DNA of 64,000 nt from Sphingomonas sp. (GTDB lineage: Bacteria; Pseudomonadota; Alphaproteobacteria; Sphingomonadales; Sphingomonadaceae): the NCBI RefSeq assembly GCF_017304635.1, contig NZ_JAFKMA010000004.1, positions 307,105 to 371,104 on the forward strand, given 5' to 3'. The position numbers were made by a program, and so were the translations under genes. Shown piece by piece: positions 63,000-64,000 of the stretch; the first letter of the stretch is position 1; each line of letters starts with the position of its first letter. The notes below the pieces were generated by a model, which was given only the letters and a program-made list of their open reading frames with translations, was not told where the DNA came from and searched no databases.

Positions 63000-64000
63000 T
63001 TGGTCGACACTGCCAAAGCGCGCATCCTGCCCGAGGCGGGCAGTATCAGCCGTCGCATCGATGTCGCCGAGCGGCTGCGCCTGTTCGGCTTCTCCGCCGA
63101 CGATATCGCGACGGCCAAGACGATCTGGAGCATCATCGAACCCGAAGCGCGGGCGATTTCGGAAACGCATTGGGCGCACTGGCACGAATTCCGCGGCGAG
63201 ACGATATTTCTCGACCACGATCATGAGCGGCTGGTCCAGCTCGGCATCGCCTATCTCCGCAATCGCTTCCTTCATCCCGACGGCAAGGATTGGGTCGAAT
63301 CGGCCGAGCGCACCATCGCCGGCGCGATCTCGTCGCACGTCCCGCTGACGGTGGTGCTGGCGATGACCTCGGCCGGTGCGTCGGTCGCGCTCGACATCCT
63401 CGGCCGCCGCCACGATTGCACCAAGGAAGAGCGGCAGCACATCCACGACGTCTTCACGCGGCTGCGCAGCCTGGAATGCGACGTCTACGCGTCGCTCTAC
63501 GCCGCCTATATCGAGTTCGACGCGGGGTCGCAGCGCGAAGCGCTGGGGCGGACGTTCGACGAGGATCTGAGCGGCACGATCGCCGCGGCGGTGGGTGAAA
63601 GCGCCGGGCTGCTCGACCATGCGTTGAGCACGACGACGCTGGCCCGCGGGATGCTGGGCAAGACGAGCGAAGTGGCGGCGGCGGCGGAGCAGTCGGCGGT
63701 GGCGATGCGCGAGGCGGCGCAGACGGCGGCCGGGCTGATCCGCGCGATCGAGGATGCGCGGACCGAAGTCGAGGCGGCGGCCGAGATCGCGAACCGCGCG
63801 AGCTCGCAAGCCGGCGCCGCGGTCGGCATGTCGGAGGCGCTGAGCGATCATGCCAAGTCGATCGAGAGTATCCTCGGTCTGATCCGCGACATTGCCGGGC
63901 AGACCAACCTGCTGGCGCTCAACGCGACGATCGAGGCGGCGCGCGCGGGCGATGCCGGGCGCGGTTTCGCAGTGGTCGCGCAGGAGGTGAAGTCCCTCGC
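63000..64000 (+). CDS. Soluble methyl-accepting chemotaxis protein, truncated at window end
   Basis: At least 333 residues; runs off the 3' end. The signalling hairpin tip is visible: [39 protein letters not shown]. No membrane segment occurs, so it is cytosolic. The N-terminal 170 residues ([32 protein letters not shown]...) are compatible with a protoglobin-type globin-coupled sensor, but no histidine sits at the HemAT proximal position, the nearest being in SSHVPLT. Starts with TTG at 63000, after GGGGGATTTCAG. It is not covered by a complete ORF because the stop lies outside. Confidence 0.8.
   Translation, partial: MVDTAKARILPEAGSISRRIDVAERLRLFGFSADDIATAKTIWSIIEPEARAISETHWAHWHEFRGETIFLDHDHERLVQLGIAYLRNRFLHPDGKDWVESAERTIAGAISSHVPLTVVLAMTSAGASVALDILGRRHDCTKEERQHIHDVFTRLRSLECDVYASLYAAYIEFDAGSQREALGRTFDEDLSGTIAAAVGESAGLLDHALSTTTLARGMLGKTSEVAAAAEQSAVAMREAAQTAAGLIRAIEDARTEVEAAAEIANRASSQAGAAVGMSEALSDHAKSIESILGLIRDIAGQTNLLALNATIEAARAGDAGRGFAVVAQEVKSL

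Overview
The window is 64 kb of high-GC, densely coding chromosomal DNA from an alphaproteobacterium, most likely a sphingomonad (Sphingomonas or a close relative). The evidence is the gene set (DivK beside a DUF3572 protein, rpmF-plsX-fabH-ihfA-MerR, lptC-lptA-lptB-rpoN, a ligase-linked Lhr/PdeM/exonuclease repair set), sphingomonad-style TonB receptor biology, and GTCATTCCCGC-type and GTCCCGG-type REP palindromes between genes. No tRNA, rRNA, CRISPR array, prophage or classical insertion sequence was seen. No gap between genes exceeds 300 bases.

Layout. 1-6.7 kb: the 3' part of argG, then a probable lipid-linked glycosylation group (GT2 polyprenol-phosphate glycosyltransferase, SAM methyltransferase, GT-C-like membrane glycosyltransferase, second polytopic membrane protein). 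6.7-10.2 kb: FemAB-like acyltransferase, RidA, HAD phosphatase, DUF3572, divergent divK, a palindrome-rich gap and rpmG. 10.4-16.5 kb: two small unknown or membrane genes, a metallophosphoesterase, an ATP-dependent DNA ligase, a DUF1003 protein, a glycine-rich double cold-shock protein and a TerC protein. 16.5-21 kb: RNase D, lptC, lptA, lptB, rpoN. 21-29.7 kb: PdeM nuclease, kup, an M20 peptidase, a retropepsin-like protease, Lhr-type helicase and MBL exonuclease. 29.8-36.9 kb: S10 peptidase, MsrA, a 48-aa membrane peptide, aspartate aminotransferase, a PabB-PabC fusion, an MBL hydrolase and a MAPEG protein. 37-40 kb: the rpmF-plsX-fabH-ihfA-MerR operon. 40-44.7 kb: a TetR regulator diverging from a TonB receptor and an MFS transporter. 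44.7-54.2 kb: prfC, a small membrane protein, an aldose-epimerase and SDR pair, then rpmI-rplT-[GIY-YIG element]-pheS-pheT, and hisN. 54.3-64 kb: peroxiredoxin, diguanylate cyclase, a sigma-54-type promoter ahead of a 35-aa membrane peptide, ung, thpR-like, DUF1810, fdhD-mobA, a catalase-like protein, a YdeP/FdhF-like molybdoenzyme and the start of a soluble chemoreceptor.

Most interesting signals. (1) A 411-bp unit bounded by perfect 27-bp inverted REP repeats carries a GIY-YIG nuclease gene and sits inside the rplT-pheS junction. Its repeat supplies the nuclease C-terminus and a decoy ATG for pheS. (2) pheS contains an in-frame palindromic insertion of about 85 bp that resembles a palindromic block in the gap after divK, like the protein-coding palindromic elements of Rickettsia. 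(3) Two copies of a 32-bp-arm palindrome lie just after aspC and hisN, each preceded by a short hairpin, with two compensatory base-pair changes. (4) A canonical-spacing -24/-12 promoter is followed by a perfect stem-loop near the expected transcript start and a 35-aa membrane peptide. (5) The Lhr-ligase-PdeM-exonuclease repair cassette, often contiguous elsewhere, is dispersed over 17 kb. (6) A TetR-type operator covers the promoter of the TonB receptor.
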